Positions 17,933 to 27,018 of a DNA stretch of 64,000 nt are shown here, piece by piece. Below the pieces are notes generated by a model, which searched no databases, was not told where the DNA came from, and saw only the letters and a list, made by a program, of their open reading frames with translations. The position numbers and the translations under genes were made by a program. Numbering within the stretch: position 1 is the first letter of the stretch; every line of letters begins with the position of its first letter. The stretch is from Alkalinema sp. FACHB-956 (GTDB lineage Bacteria > Cyanobacteriota > Cyanobacteriia > Leptolyngbyales > Leptolyngbyaceae), in contig NZ_JACJRC010000003.1 of NCBI RefSeq assembly GCF_014697025.1, positions 186,001 to 250,000 on the forward strand, given 5' to 3'.

Positions 17933-18015
17933 CACACTAGTTAGCACAAGCACATTAGTTAGCGCGTAAACACTCTTAGCGCGTAAACACTCTTAGCGCA
18001 TAAACACTGTTAGCG
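17933..18015. repeat. 17-bp tandem array after the CDF gene
   Basis: CACTCTTAGCGCGTAAA (17971-17987) and CACTCTTAGCGCATAAA (17988-18004) are followed by a partial copy CACTGTTAGCG. Two longer diverged units (CACACTAGTTAGCACAAG and a 20-bp form) precede them. The array starts 5 bp past the stop. A hairpin with arms GTGCGATC/GATCGCAC lies just beyond, at 18054-18075, without a T run. Confidence 0.88.
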
Positions 18016-18126
18016 AATTGCCGAGCAGATTACTGAGCAGATTGCAGAAGCAAGTGCGATCGCGATTGATCGCACGATCGGCAAAATAATTAGCGCCATG
18101 ATTGGTCACGCAATCGTTTGCAAAAT

Positions 18127-18150
18127 CATTCGTAAAACCATCCGTAAAAC
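18127..18150. repeat. 12-bp tandem duplication at the ftsI stop
   Basis: CATTCGTAAAAC (18127-18138) then CATCCGTAAAAC (18139-18150); the last base is the first base of the stop codon read on this strand (CTA, 18150-18152). Confidence 0.85.
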
Positions 18151-19925
18151 TACTGAGGATCCGCCTTACTGGGAGGAACTTTTTCCACCCCAGCCACCAC
18201 TTCGATGACCTCCTTCACGATCGGCGCTGCCGTTGTTCCCCCATAGGCCAATCCCCCCGGTTCATCCAACACCGCCAGCACCACATAACGCGGATTATCC
18301 ACCGGGAAAATCCCCACAAAGCTCGTAATAAACCGAGAAGCCGAATATCCACCACTTTCCGTCGCTTTTTGCGCCGTCCCCGTTTTCCCCGCCACCCGAT
18401 AACCCGGAACTTGCGCCGCCTTCCCCGTCCCCTCCGACACCACCGCCTCCATCATCCGCAGAATCGCTTGGGTATGGCTGGGGGAAAAAATCTGCTTCGG
18501 CATCGATCTCTGGGGCTGCCAGTGGGGCTTACCCTGGCTGTCATACAAACCCCGCACCACATGGGGCGTCACCATCCGCCCCCCATTCGCCAGCATGGCA
18601 TGGAGCTTCACCAGTTGCATCGGCGTTAAGGCAAACCCCTGGCCAAAGGACGTTGTCGCTGCTTCGATCGGCGAAGTCATATAGATCTTGCGATCCTTCA
18701 AATAGCCCGGAGCCTCAAAGGGCAGATCAATCTCCGAGGTTTGCCCCAAGCCAATGCGTTCTAGCCAACTGTAGTACACCGACGGCTTCATCGTTTGGGC
18801 AATCCGCACCATCCCCACGTTACTGGAATACTTCATCACATCCGTCAGGCTGATCGACCCTCGCCCCGCATTGTCAGCGTTATTAATCGTCCAGCCTTCA
18901 ACCGTCACCGCACCCGTATCGTTAAAGTAATCCGTTAGCTTAATTGTCCCCGCTTCCAAGGCGATCGCCACATTGATTGGCTTAAAGGTCGAACCCGGTT
19001 CATACAAGTCCGTCAAGGCCCAATTCTTAAACGCCGCCATGTCCTTAACATCCCAGTAGCGGTTGGGATCAAACGTGGGATTGGTCACCATCGCCAACAT
19101 CCCACCATCCTGGGCATCCATCACCAGCACCAAGCCGCGCTTCGCCCCAAATTCATTCACCCGACGATACAAAATGCCTTGGACAGCCCGCTGAAGCCGG
19201 TTATCGATCGTCAGTTGTAACCGCAGGTCATCTTCATGGACAAAGCCATTGGGCACCCCTTCCGGGAGCATCGTCCCCATGCCCGTGCGGTTCAGACGCA
19301 CCGCCTTCGCTGCCCGATCGAGCAAATGCTGGTAGCTAAATTCCACGCCCCCCTGGCTCTTCTGCTGCACATCCACATAGCCCAAAATATTGGCCATTAC
19401 GTCCTGTTGAGGATAGAGACGCTGCTGGGACGGCGTGAAATCTAAACCGTCGATGTAGAGTTCCTTAATGCGGTTGGCGGTATCTTCGCTCAAGCTATCT
19501 GCCAACCGAATACCACTCTTCGCAGAATCCAATTTTTGTTGTAACTCCGCCACTGGCCGATCGAGGATCGGCGCTAACTTGGCAGCCACCTCCGCCGTAG
19601 ACAACGCTCCAAAGTAGCGAGGATGGGCGTAGATCGTAATCGACGGCTGATCGATCGCCACAACATTGTTATTGCGATCGACGATCGGACGCCGGGGCAT
19701 AAAAGGCTTGAGATAGGTCGTCTGCTGCTGCTTTGCCCGCTCCACCAAATCATTGGCTTGCAATACCTGGAGTCGTACTAGGTTGGTGCCCAAGAGCCCG
19801 ACCCCAAGCAACAACACACCCCAGACTAAGCGCAGTCGCCCAATCGAAGGTTGGGTTTCCGGCTTGCGGGGAAACCGGATCGATCGAGCGGGACGACGAC
19901 GGGAAGCCTCAGAAGGGTAACGCAC
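18150..19925 (-). CDS. ftsI: Septal peptidoglycan transpeptidase FtsI (class B PBP2/PBP3)
   Basis: 591 residues: short basic cytoplasmic N-terminus, one membrane helix (LVWGVLLLGVGLLGTNLVRL in part, about 30-50), a PBP dimerisation domain, then the transpeptidase. Active-site motifs: SxxK in EPGSTFKPI (about residue 312), SxN in YSSNVGM (about 368) and KTG in AGKTGTAQK (about 514). It crosslinks septal peptidoglycan during division. It is 21 bp downstream of the FtsL-like gene on the same strand, the order seen in division clusters. All catalytic residues are present. Its stop codon abuts a 12-bp duplication. Confidence 0.94.
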   Translation of the reverse strand: MRYPSEASRRRPARSIRFPRKPETQPSIGRLRLVWGVLLLGVGLLGTNLVRLQVLQANDLVERAKQQQTTYLKPFMPRRPIVDRNNNVVAIDQPSITIYAHPRYFGALSTAEVAAKLAPILDRPVAELQQKLDSAKSGIRLADSLSEDTANRIKELYIDGLDFTPSQQRLYPQQDVMANILGYVDVQQKSQGGVEFSYQHLLDRAAKAVRLNRTGMGTMLPEGVPNGFVHEDDLRLQLTIDNRLQRAVQGILYRRVNEFGAKRGLVLVMDAQDGGMLAMVTNPTFDPNRYWDVKDMAAFKNWALTDLYEPGSTFKPINVAIALEAGTIKLTDYFNDTGAVTVEGWTINNADNAGRGSISLTDVMKYSSNVGMVRIAQTMKPSVYYSWLERIGLGQTSEIDLPFEAPGYLKDRKIYMTSPIEAATTSFGQGFALTPMQLVKLHAMLANGGRMVTPHVVRGLYDSQGKPHWQPQRSMPKQIFSPSHTQAILRMMEAVVSEGTGKAAQVPGYRVAGKTGTAQKATESGGYSASRFITSFVGIFPVDNPRYVVLAVLDEPGGLAYGGTTAAPIVKEVIEVVAGVEKVPPSKADPQ

Positions 19926-19946
19926 CTTAAGTATCCTAGGAAATAG

Positions 19947-20531
19947 TTAGTATCCGACAGGGGAAATAGGACGAGCTTGTGCTTCTTGATCTGGGGATTT
20001 CACCTCCTTGGGTGGGCGGGGAGGTGCAGGTTTGATCATAATCAGGTGATCCCGATTGCGAGGCACCAAGCCATAGTCAGCAGGATTCGCTGTTTTGGCA
20101 ATTTCATTCTTCATCAGTTCGCTGTTCGCAGTCAGTTGTCGCTCATTGCGGCGAAATTGCTCCAAGCGAGCAAATTCTTTGCCCCATAGTTGCTGCGAAT
20201 AAATCGTTAACCCATAGGTCACGATCGCGCTGCCCGCTAAAACCAATGTGATGCCCACACTCCACTGCTGCACCTGCAATATCGATCGCAACCAAGATGG
20301 CAGGCTGGGCGGGGTAGGCAGAGTCCGCACGGTTTGGCGGGAACGCAGAGAAGTCACTGTAGCGCCCTGTCCCGACTGCCCCGATCGTGGGGAGCGAGAA
20401 GATCGCCTAGAATCTGCTGTCCCCTGGCGCATAGCACGAGAGGGCGAACGAGAGGGTCGTTTGTCAGCTTGACGGGAACGCATACCTACAGACCGTATAC
20501 CTACAGATATAGAACGCGATAGTCCTATCAC
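19947..20531 (-). CDS. Small bitopic protein upstream of ftsI, candidate FtsL-like divisome protein
   Basis: 194 residues. An Arg/Ser-rich cytoplasmic region (1-90), one membrane helix (SVGITLVLAGSAIVTYGL, about 93-112), then a short external heptad segment (LWGKEFARLEQFRRNERQL and AELMKNEIAKTANPA-like spacing) and a phrase DYGLVPRNRDHLIMIKP that recalls the LGM-x-P end of FtsL and DivIC. The C-terminus is Pro-rich. Position directly before ftsI, size and topology all fit FtsL; sequence similarity is too low to be certain. Annotated cyanobacterial genomes often lack a named FtsL. Confidence 0.65.
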   Translation of the reverse strand: MIGLSRSISVGIRSVGMRSRQADKRPSRSPSRAMRQGTADSRRSSRSPRSGQSGQGATVTSLRSRQTVRTLPTPPSLPSWLRSILQVQQWSVGITLVLAGSAIVTYGLTIYSQQLWGKEFARLEQFRRNERQLTANSELMKNEIAKTANPADYGLVPRNRDHLIMIKPAPPRPPKEVKSPDQEAQARPISPVGY

Positions 20532-20690
20532 AACCTGAGAATAGGGAGTCTCAAGCTAAGAACCGCACATTGAAGAATGCCCTATATTTTAAGCACACCT
20601 GTCTCGAAAGATCTCCGCTAATTCATAAATTTCCGTAGATTGCTCAGTAGATTGCTTTGATTGCTGGGTCGATCGCATCGCACTTGCCGC

Positions 20691-23627
20691 TTAACGATTG
20701 CCCTGCCCCGACGGCAACATCAGACGACTCATCACCCGACCATCCTCCAAGCGGCTCAGGCTCAAGTCCCCTTGCATCGCCTTGATGAGCTCCCGGCAAA
20801 CCGCAAAGTGCAGCCCCGGCGGCTGGCTCAAGGTACTGGGAGCCAAGGGATCCAAGATCGAATTGCCCTCTAAGTCCTGGAGCAACCGAGATTCGATCGT
20901 CCCGTCATCGGTAATCGCCACCTCAATCCACCGACGATCGAACTGGCGACACCAAATGTCAATGCGGCCCCCCGCAGGCGATCGCAAACAGGCACTGAAG
21001 AGCAATTCATACAGCACCATTTCCAGCTTAACCGCATCACCCACCACCACCGGGTTATCTTCATGGTGCACCTGAGACCACAACTGGCGCTCCTTCAGGA
21101 TGGCATCGGCGCGATCCATCGTGCGCCGCACCAAGCCAATTAATGGGAGGGTTTCCTGGCGAAATTTGAGTTGCCATTGTTCTTCCGTTAGGGCGACTGA
21201 CAGCGGAGCCAGCGTATCATTCATCTGACGCAGAATTTGTTGCTGACGGGTCGCAATCAGAGAATCGGAGCCCGGTTTGGCCAGATCCAGGAGCTTTTGC
21301 ACCCCAGAGTGGGTCGATCGATAGATTTCTTCCAGGTGGCGATGCTTATACCACCCAATTTGCTCCAGCTTGAGCCGTTCGCCCTGTAGGATGCGCTCCA
21401 GCTTGAGGTGGCGACGAGTGCCCGCCAGTTCCCCCGCCAGGAGTTCCAAGGCACTGAGATAGCGATCGTCCCATTGCCGCTGATCGTCATCGGCCACAAA
21501 GAGCACCCCCGCAGGTTCATCTTCCGCATTGGTACGCAGGCAAATCGCCAGCAGTTGGCCCATGCCCTGGGTATTGAGCCATTGCCGACTTTCCCCCGGC
21601 ACCTGACTCGCCCGTAACGCCATAACGCCCGCATTTTCCAAGGCCATCCGCAGCAGGGGATCAGCATGAACCGAGACTTTTAGGTTATTGCTGATAGCAT
21701 AGCGGCGATCGGACTGATCAATCGACACGACTAAACGTCCCACCCGACGTCCGGGAAACCAGGACACCAGAAAGGCCAAGGGTGCATCTAAGACACTGGC
21801 GATCGATCGCAGTGCCGATTGTTCCAAGGCTTCGATCGTCAAGCTCTGGCGCATTCCAGTAATACTGCGCTGAATGCTATTAGCCAACTGTTGTTGCTGA
21901 TCAAGACGTTTTTGGAGTTGCCACTGGTGCAAAATCAAACCGATTTGCTGGGCAACACTACCGACGAGATCCTGTTCTGCCTGCGTCCACGATCGCGGCA
22001 TCTCATGGCAAATAATGACTAGGCCACCTTCCGCTTTGCCCGCTGCGGTAGGACTCACCACCAGCGATCGCACCCCCAATTCCAGCAAAGGATTACGCCA
22101 AGCAGCAAACCGTAAATCATCCTCCAAGTTCTCAATCCCAACGGCTTTGGGTGTCCGCTCCAACAATTGGAGATCAATCTCACTCAAGGCAGGGAGAAAG
22201 GTGGGACAAGCTCGACGATTTTTAGGTTGGTTTTGATAGCACAGTTCAAAGCGCTGGTGGGTCTTGTCATAGAGTGCGACGATAAACCGCTCGACCTTGA
22301 GCCGTTTCCCCAGAAGGGTTGCAGCGCGGGAAATGGTCGATTTCCAATCCTGGGCACTGTAGAGGGATTGGGCAATTTCCGAGGTGAGGGTCTGATCCAT
22401 CTGAGTTTGCTGGATCACCATCTCCATTTCTTCGAGGGGCGCAGCCATGGCCAACATTTGTGCAGCCCCACGGAGGAACTGTTTTTCTTCCTCTTGCCAG
22501 ATCCGGGGCTCATTGCCCTCCACCGCCAGAAATCCTAGTAGTTGCCGTTGGTAGAGAATGGGAGCCGCCAAGAGCGATCGCGCCCGAATCAGTTGCATCA
22601 GGCGGGCGGTGGCATCGGCCCGCAGGGAACTGTGGGCCTCCCCGATCGCCACCACTTGATCGTTGAGCAGGGATTGATAGAAACTCCCGATTTCCTGGGC
22701 GGTAATGCCCGGAGCCGGATTGTTAATGTCGAGAAACCCGGTTGTCCTGGCATGGTTACTCAGTCGCCGCCAAAAATAGCGTTGATTGGGTTCAAACCAA
22801 TAGACATTGGTGCGATGGGGCATAACAAAGCGATGGGTTTCCTCAATCACCGCCTCCAGCCGTTGGCCGAAATTAGCGAGTGATCGCATTTGATGCAAGA
22901 GGGCAAGGAGCGATCGATCGGGCCGCTTGGTCTGCTGGCGTTGCCATTCCTGTTCCGCCGCATTCAGGGATGCCCCCAATTCCCCCAGCACCATGGCGAG
23001 GCAGGCTTTTTCTTCCGCCGTTGGGAACGTCCCCCAGCGTTGGGATCCAACCAACACCACACCAAAGCAGCGATCGCGGTAGCCGATCGGAAAAATCATG
23101 GTGCCCTGGGTGTTGAGCTTTTGGGCAATCCGTTGCCATTCCCCGGCCCGCATCTCCTGCCGCAAATCGGCAACTGCGATCGGACGTTGTTGGATCACCA
23201 CCTGCTCCAACAAATCCCCCGCCGTCAGACTAAATCGTTGTCGAAAAAACTCTGTACTCTGGTGAGTCGGAGTGTGACCGCCCTTGCCCAAGATGCGATG
23301 ATCAGCCCGATCGTACAAACCAATCCAAATCAGTTCATACCCCGCCGAAAAGGCAGACCGCAGATAACTGAGCGTGGTTTCAATCAAGAAATCACTATCC
23401 TCAGCCTCTCGCAGGGTTTGCAGGACTTGCCCCAACGTGATGAGCTGTTGTTCGTAGAGATTTGGTTCTTTAACAGGACCCATGGGCAAAGCGTGGTTTG
23501 GCAAACTCAGTGAAGGACTCGAACTCAAAACTGATGAAGAATAGGGCGAAGTAGCGATGGCAGAGTAGTGCAGCTTAACTTTTAAAGTTCCCTGTGAGAT
23601 GGGGGTTTTACCAATCCATAGGGGCAC
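20691..23627 (-). CDS. Multi-GAF sensor protein with degenerate histidine-kinase-like C-terminus
   Basis: Up to 978 residues (Met49, at 23483, is an alternative start after a Ser-rich leader). GAF-type modules can be followed from about 55-220 (YELIWIGLYDRADHRILGKG, FPIGYRDRCFGVVLVGS), 240-420 (ITAQEIGSFYQS, LLAAPILYQRQLLGFLAVEG), 420-570 and 590-740. No bilin-attachment Cys-His pair is obvious. The C-terminal 230 residues look like a helical dimerisation region plus a GHKL ATPase fold, but the N-box Asn is missing (YELLFSACLRSP) and the DxGxG is reduced to TDDGTI. It is probably a ligand sensor that no longer phosphorylates, or does so weakly. Confidence 0.8.
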   Translation of the reverse strand: MPLWIGKTPISQGTLKVKLHYSAIATSPYSSSVLSSSPSLSLPNHALPMGPVKEPNLYEQQLITLGQVLQTLREAEDSDFLIETTLSYLRSAFSAGYELIWIGLYDRADHRILGKGGHTPTHQSTEFFRQRFSLTAGDLLEQVVIQQRPIAVADLRQEMRAGEWQRIAQKLNTQGTMIFPIGYRDRCFGVVLVGSQRWGTFPTAEEKACLAMVLGELGASLNAAEQEWQRQQTKRPDRSLLALLHQMRSLANFGQRLEAVIEETHRFVMPHRTNVYWFEPNQRYFWRRLSNHARTTGFLDINNPAPGITAQEIGSFYQSLLNDQVVAIGEAHSSLRADATARLMQLIRARSLLAAPILYQRQLLGFLAVEGNEPRIWQEEEKQFLRGAAQMLAMAAPLEEMEMVIQQTQMDQTLTSEIAQSLYSAQDWKSTISRAATLLGKRLKVERFIVALYDKTHQRFELCYQNQPKNRRACPTFLPALSEIDLQLLERTPKAVGIENLEDDLRFAAWRNPLLELGVRSLVVSPTAAGKAEGGLVIICHEMPRSWTQAEQDLVGSVAQQIGLILHQWQLQKRLDQQQQLANSIQRSITGMRQSLTIEALEQSALRSIASVLDAPLAFLVSWFPGRRVGRLVVSIDQSDRRYAISNNLKVSVHADPLLRMALENAGVMALRASQVPGESRQWLNTQGMGQLLAICLRTNAEDEPAGVLFVADDDQRQWDDRYLSALELLAGELAGTRRHLKLERILQGERLKLEQIGWYKHRHLEEIYRSTHSGVQKLLDLAKPGSDSLIATRQQQILRQMNDTLAPLSVALTEEQWQLKFRQETLPLIGLVRRTMDRADAILKERQLWSQVHHEDNPVVVGDAVKLEMVLYELLFSACLRSPAGGRIDIWCRQFDRRWIEVAITDDGTIESRLLQDLEGNSILDPLAPSTLSQPPGLHFAVCRELIKAMQGDLSLSRLEDGRVMSRLMLPSGQGNR

Positions 23628-24094
23628 AAGATAATTTGTCTTTCTTGAAAAGATTTTTCACCCAATTCTGACGCTCCACCACTTGTCCCAGTTATCCACC
23701 AGTTAAGTCCATGGAGACCCAGATTGCTGTCTCGTTATAGCAAATTCCCCCTACAACTCAACTGATCCGCCATAAATTGTGATTCCTGACTCTCCTCTTG
23801 GTTAGATGACACAGATCCACAATACATTCAGAGTTCCTTCAGCCATCACAGCTTCAGCTACCACAGCTTCAGTCACCATAGCTTCAGTCACCATAGCAAG
23901 ATTGAGCAGGGAGATCGAGACAGACGATCGAAGAGGGCGATCGAAGAGAGGACTTTCAACGGGATTTAGATAGTTTGAATATTTAAATGATTTAAATATA
24001 GTGTAGGGGGCAGGTTACCCAGTCGGTAAATTTGCGTCCCAAAAAATCTCACAGGCCCAGATCTCACCAGGATCGGCTGTTTTCTTGATTACTC
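23628..24094. repeat. Divergent intergenic region with a 15-bp tandem array
   Basis: About 470 bp between the GAF gene and pyrD. At 23847-23897 there are three 15-bp units: CACAGCTTCAGCTAC, CACAGCTTCAGTCAC and CATAGCTTCAGTCAC, plus a partial CATAGC. A looser GATCGAAGAG repeat follows near 23924-23950. An AT-rich stretch with TATAGTG near 23998 may be the pyrD promoter. Confidence 0.75.
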
Positions 24095-25246
24095 TTGGAA
24101 CCACCCTTGACTGACTTCTATACCACGATCGTACGGCCCATTCTGTTTTCTGGTCTCAAGGCTGACCCGGAATGGCTGCATCACCAAACACTCCACACGT
24201 TACACTGGCTCGATGCTGAGGCTCCTTCAGGCATCCGCGATGGCTTAATGCAGTGGATGCAGACGCTCTATGCTGTGGCCGACCCGAGGTTTCAACAAAC
24301 CCTCTGGAACTGTTCCTTTAGCAACCCCATTGGACTGGCCGCAGGCTTTGATAAAGATGGCATGGCCACGGGGGTCTGGCCAGCTTTTGGGTTTGGGTTC
24401 GCAGAAGTTGGAACCGTGACAGCCCAAGCCCAGCCGGGAAATCCCCAGCCTAGGTTGTTCCGCCTGATGGATGATTGGGCGGCCTTAAACCGCATGGGAT
24501 TTAACAATCAAGGAGCCAGCCGTCTCGCGCGAAGACTCAGCCAACACCGGGCTAGGCCAGCGCAATTTCCGATCGGGATCAACCTTGGCAAGTCTAAAGT
24601 CACCCCGTTAGAGGAGGCCGCCCAGGATTACTTAACCAGCTTCCAGCAGCTCAAAATGCTGGGGGATTACTTTGTGGTCAACGTCAGTTCTCCCAACACA
24701 CCCGGCCTGCGATCGCTCCAGTCGATCGACCAATTGGAGCCCATCTTTGCTGCACTTCAGCAGGAAAACCGCGATCGTAAACCGCTTTTGGTCAAAATTG
24801 CGCCGGATCTCGCCGATGATGATGTTCGCGCGGTAGTGGACTTGGCGCAGCAGTATGAGCTAGCTGGCATGATTGCCACCAATACCACCATCCGGCGGGA
24901 TGGCCTGAAAACTCAAGTCCTGGCAGCCACGGGCAAACCCATCCAGGAAGAAGCGGGTGGAATCAGTGGGGCACCGGTGAAAGATCGATCGACGGAAGTG
25001 ATTCGGCTGATCTACCAACATACCCAAGGCCGTTTGCCCATCATTGGCGTAGGCGGCATCTTTACCGCCGAGGATGCCTGGGAGAAAATTACCGCCGGGG
25101 CCAGTTTGCTACAGGTTTATACCGGCTGGATCTATGAAGGGCCAGGAATGGTGAAGCGGGTTCTACAAGGACTGGGGCACAAGTTAGATCAAGCGGGCTT
25201 AGGGTCGATCGCCGATGCCGTGGGGCTGGCTCACCGAACTGACTGA
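24095..25246 (+). CDS. pyrD: Quinone-dependent dihydroorotate dehydrogenase (class 2)
   Basis: Oxidises dihydroorotate to orotate with quinone as acceptor, in pyrimidine synthesis at the membrane. 383 residues with the class 2 N-terminal helical extension ([19 protein letters not shown]), then the FMN-barrel motifs: [37 protein letters not shown] (catalytic Ser), MIATNTTI and [13 protein letters not shown]. The start is TTG at 24095, with GGA only weakly placed; a second TTG at 24107 is possible. Confidence 0.96.
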   Translation: MEPPLTDFYTTIVRPILFSGLKADPEWLHHQTLHTLHWLDAEAPSGIRDGLMQWMQTLYAVADPRFQQTLWNCSFSNPIGLAAGFDKDGMATGVWPAFGFGFAEVGTVTAQAQPGNPQPRLFRLMDDWAALNRMGFNNQGASRLARRLSQHRARPAQFPIGINLGKSKVTPLEEAAQDYLTSFQQLKMLGDYFVVNVSSPNTPGLRSLQSIDQLEPIFAALQQENRDRKPLLVKIAPDLADDDVRAVVDLAQQYELAGMIATNTTIRRDGLKTQVLAATGKPIQEEAGGISGAPVKDRSTEVIRLIYQHTQGRLPIIGVGGIFTAEDAWEKITAGASLLQVYTGWIYEGPGMVKRVLQGLGHKLDQAGLGSIADAVGLAHRTD

Positions 25247-25281
25247 TGGAACGGGTTACCCTTTGACTGTAACTTTGACCG

Positions 25282-25305
25282 CACCTATGACCACACCTAT
25301 GACCA
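25282..25305. repeat. 12-bp tandem duplication downstream of pyrD
   Basis: Two exact copies of CACCTATGACCA, starting 36 bp after the pyrD stop and ending at the foot of a hairpin. Confidence 0.9.
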
Positions 25306-25345
25306 CAGAGGGCACGATCGAATTTGCGATCGCGCCCTCTGGCTT
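25306..25345 (+). terminator. Probable terminator hairpin of pyrD
   Basis: Arms CAGAGGGC-A-CGATCG and CGATCG-C-GCCCTCTG (25306-25320 and 25327-25341) pair around a 6-nt loop. The T run after it is weak (GCTTTCC), so activity is uncertain. Confidence 0.5.
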
Positions 25346-25397
25346 TCCATGGTGGCCTTGCCGTCTCAGCCCCTCTAACGCGGCGGCTGGAATTGAC

Positions 25398-26861
25398 CTA
25401 GGACGCTTTAATCAGGGATGAATGGCTCAAGGATTGGGCTAACATGCGGCGATACAAATCGCTCAATTGCGCCCCAACACCTGCCCAGCTAAAGTTTTGC
25501 TGCACCCGTGCCGCCGCTTGACGCCGCAATTTCTGCGTCCAGAGATCATCCGTTAACAGCCGATCGATCGCGTGGGCAAAGCCATCCACATCCTGCGGCG
25601 GCACTAGCAATCCGGTTTCCTCTGGAATCACTGTAAACTTCAAGCCCCCCACATCCGAGGCCACCACGGGGGTTCCGCAGGCCATCGCTTCCACGGCCAC
25701 TAGACCAAAGGGTTCATAATGGCTCGGAATGACGCAGACATCCGCAGAGGTGTAATACAGGGGCAGTCGATCGTGGCCAATTTGTCCAGCAAAGACCGTG
25801 CGATCGGCAATCCCAAGTTCTTGGATCAGTTGTTCAATCCGACAACGTTCCTGGCCATCGATATGGTGAGGATCGCTGCCCCCCACAATCACGAGTTTGC
25901 GCTGATTGGCTTCGGTTGGGCTTAACTGAGCCTGGGATTGTGCAAAGGCTCGGACTAGGGTTTCAATGCCTTTACGCGGGTCAAAGCGTCCGACATAGAG
26001 CACGATCGACTCTTGGGGGCCAAAACCAAGTTGGTGACGGGCATCCGCTTTGGACTGACGATGGAAGCGCTCAATATCGGTACCACAGGGAATGATTTCG
26101 ATGTAGCCGTCCTGGGAAACCCACGATCGTAGATGTTCCAATTCCTGGGGACTGGTGGAAACGACACAATCGCCGTCTTCCAAAATAGCCCGTTCCACTT
26201 GTAAACGAGTCTCGGCAATGGCGGGCTTCTGTTCCACTGCTCTATACTTCACCGATCCCAAGGAATGGTAGGTATGAATTAACTGAATATTGCTCCGTTG
26301 CTTCAGTTGCAAACCGACCCAGGCCGACATCCAATAATTGGTGTGAACCAGGGGATAGTTTGTACCTTCTTTGGTTTGGAATTTCTGAAACGCCTCCACA
26401 AATTCAGGCAAGTATTGGAACAAATGATCTCGGGCAATAAACTCTGTGGGGCCTGCGGTCAGACGAATCGTGCGGCACCCTGGTGCGTGGTGCACAATAT
26501 TGGGTTGGTCAGCATGGCTCTTGCGGGTAAACATATCCACTTGCCAACCTAATTTCGCCAGCGCTTCACCGACTTCGCGCACATACACGTTCTGGCCACC
26601 CGCTTCTTCTCGGCCAATCTCGATCGCAGGATCACCATGGACTGAAATGAGCGCGATCGATTGCCGCGATCGAGGGCTGGAAGAGGCATTATCTGGGAAC
26701 TTAGCAGGCACAACCTTGGCTTGCAACTTAGGCTGAAGCAGAGTGGTCACTAGGAGTTGACCGTTGGATTGACCGTTAAATTGACCATTGGATTGACTGT
26801 TCGATTGACCGTTGGACTGAACATCAATCGGGCTGTTGACTTGATTATTAGGCTTCGACAT
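25398..26861 (-). CDS. GT4-family glycosyltransferase (MshA-like)
   Basis: 487 residues from the Met at 26861 (a Met 10 residues earlier is possible). After a low-complexity Asn/Gly/Gln/Ser leader (residues about 15-40) comes a GT-B fold: the acceptor side starts ALISVHGDPAIEIGREEAGG, followed by QNVYVREVGEALAKLGWQVD; the donor side has LYVGRFDPRKGIETLV and the E-x7-E motif EPFGLVAVE. It resembles MshA and the sucrose-phosphate/sucrose synthase relatives of GT4 in cyanobacteria. Sugar and acceptor are unknown; osmolyte or glycan synthesis is a fair guess only. No signal peptide. Confidence 0.88.
   Translation of the reverse strand: MSKPNNQVNSPIDVQSNGQSNSQSNGQFNGQSNGQLLVTTLLQPKLQAKVVPAKFPDNASSSPRSRQSIALISVHGDPAIEIGREEAGGQNVYVREVGEALAKLGWQVDMFTRKSHADQPNIVHHAPGCRTIRLTAGPTEFIARDHLFQYLPEFVEAFQKFQTKEGTNYPLVHTNYWMSAWVGLQLKQRSNIQLIHTYHSLGSVKYRAVEQKPAIAETRLQVERAILEDGDCVVSTSPQELEHLRSWVSQDGYIEIIPCGTDIERFHRQSKADARHQLGFGPQESIVLYVGRFDPRKGIETLVRAFAQSQAQLSPTEANQRKLVIVGGSDPHHIDGQERCRIEQLIQELGIADRTVFAGQIGHDRLPLYYTSADVCVIPSHYEPFGLVAVEAMACGTPVVASDVGGLKFTVIPEETGLLVPPQDVDGFAHAIDRLLTDDLWTQKLRRQAAARVQQNFSWAGVGAQLSDLYRRMLAQSLSHSSLIKAS
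26759..26818 (-). repeat. 12-bp in-frame tandem repeat in the glycosyltransferase leader
   Basis: Five units on the plus strand: GACCGTTGGATT, GACCGTTAAATT, GACCATTGGATT, GACTGTTCGATT, GACCGTTGGACT. They encode the repeated N/S-G-Q-S/F of the protein N-terminus. Confidence 0.9.
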
Positions 26862-26898
26862 AACACTAACCTCAACGCGATGGATACTCAATGCAATT

Positions 26899-27018
26899 AC
26901 TAATCCTGTGATGACTAACCGTGCTATAACTCATTGCGCTACGACTAATCGCGCTACAACTAATTGCGCAATGAATAGTCATGTCATGACAAACAATGCC
27001 GTTACTAACAACAGCGTT
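26899..27018. repeat. Eight diverged 15-bp repeats upstream of the glycosyltransferase
   Basis: Units read ACTAATCCTGTGATG, ACTAACCGTGCTATA, ACTCATTGCGCTACG, ACTAATCGCGCTACA, ACTAATTGCGCAATG, AATAGTCATGTCATG, ACAAACAATGCCGTT and ACTAACAACAGCGTT. The array lies 37 bp from the start codon, where its own leader or promoter would be. The frame is open (65 codons), but the composition is that of a repeat and not of a gene. Confidence 0.8.
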
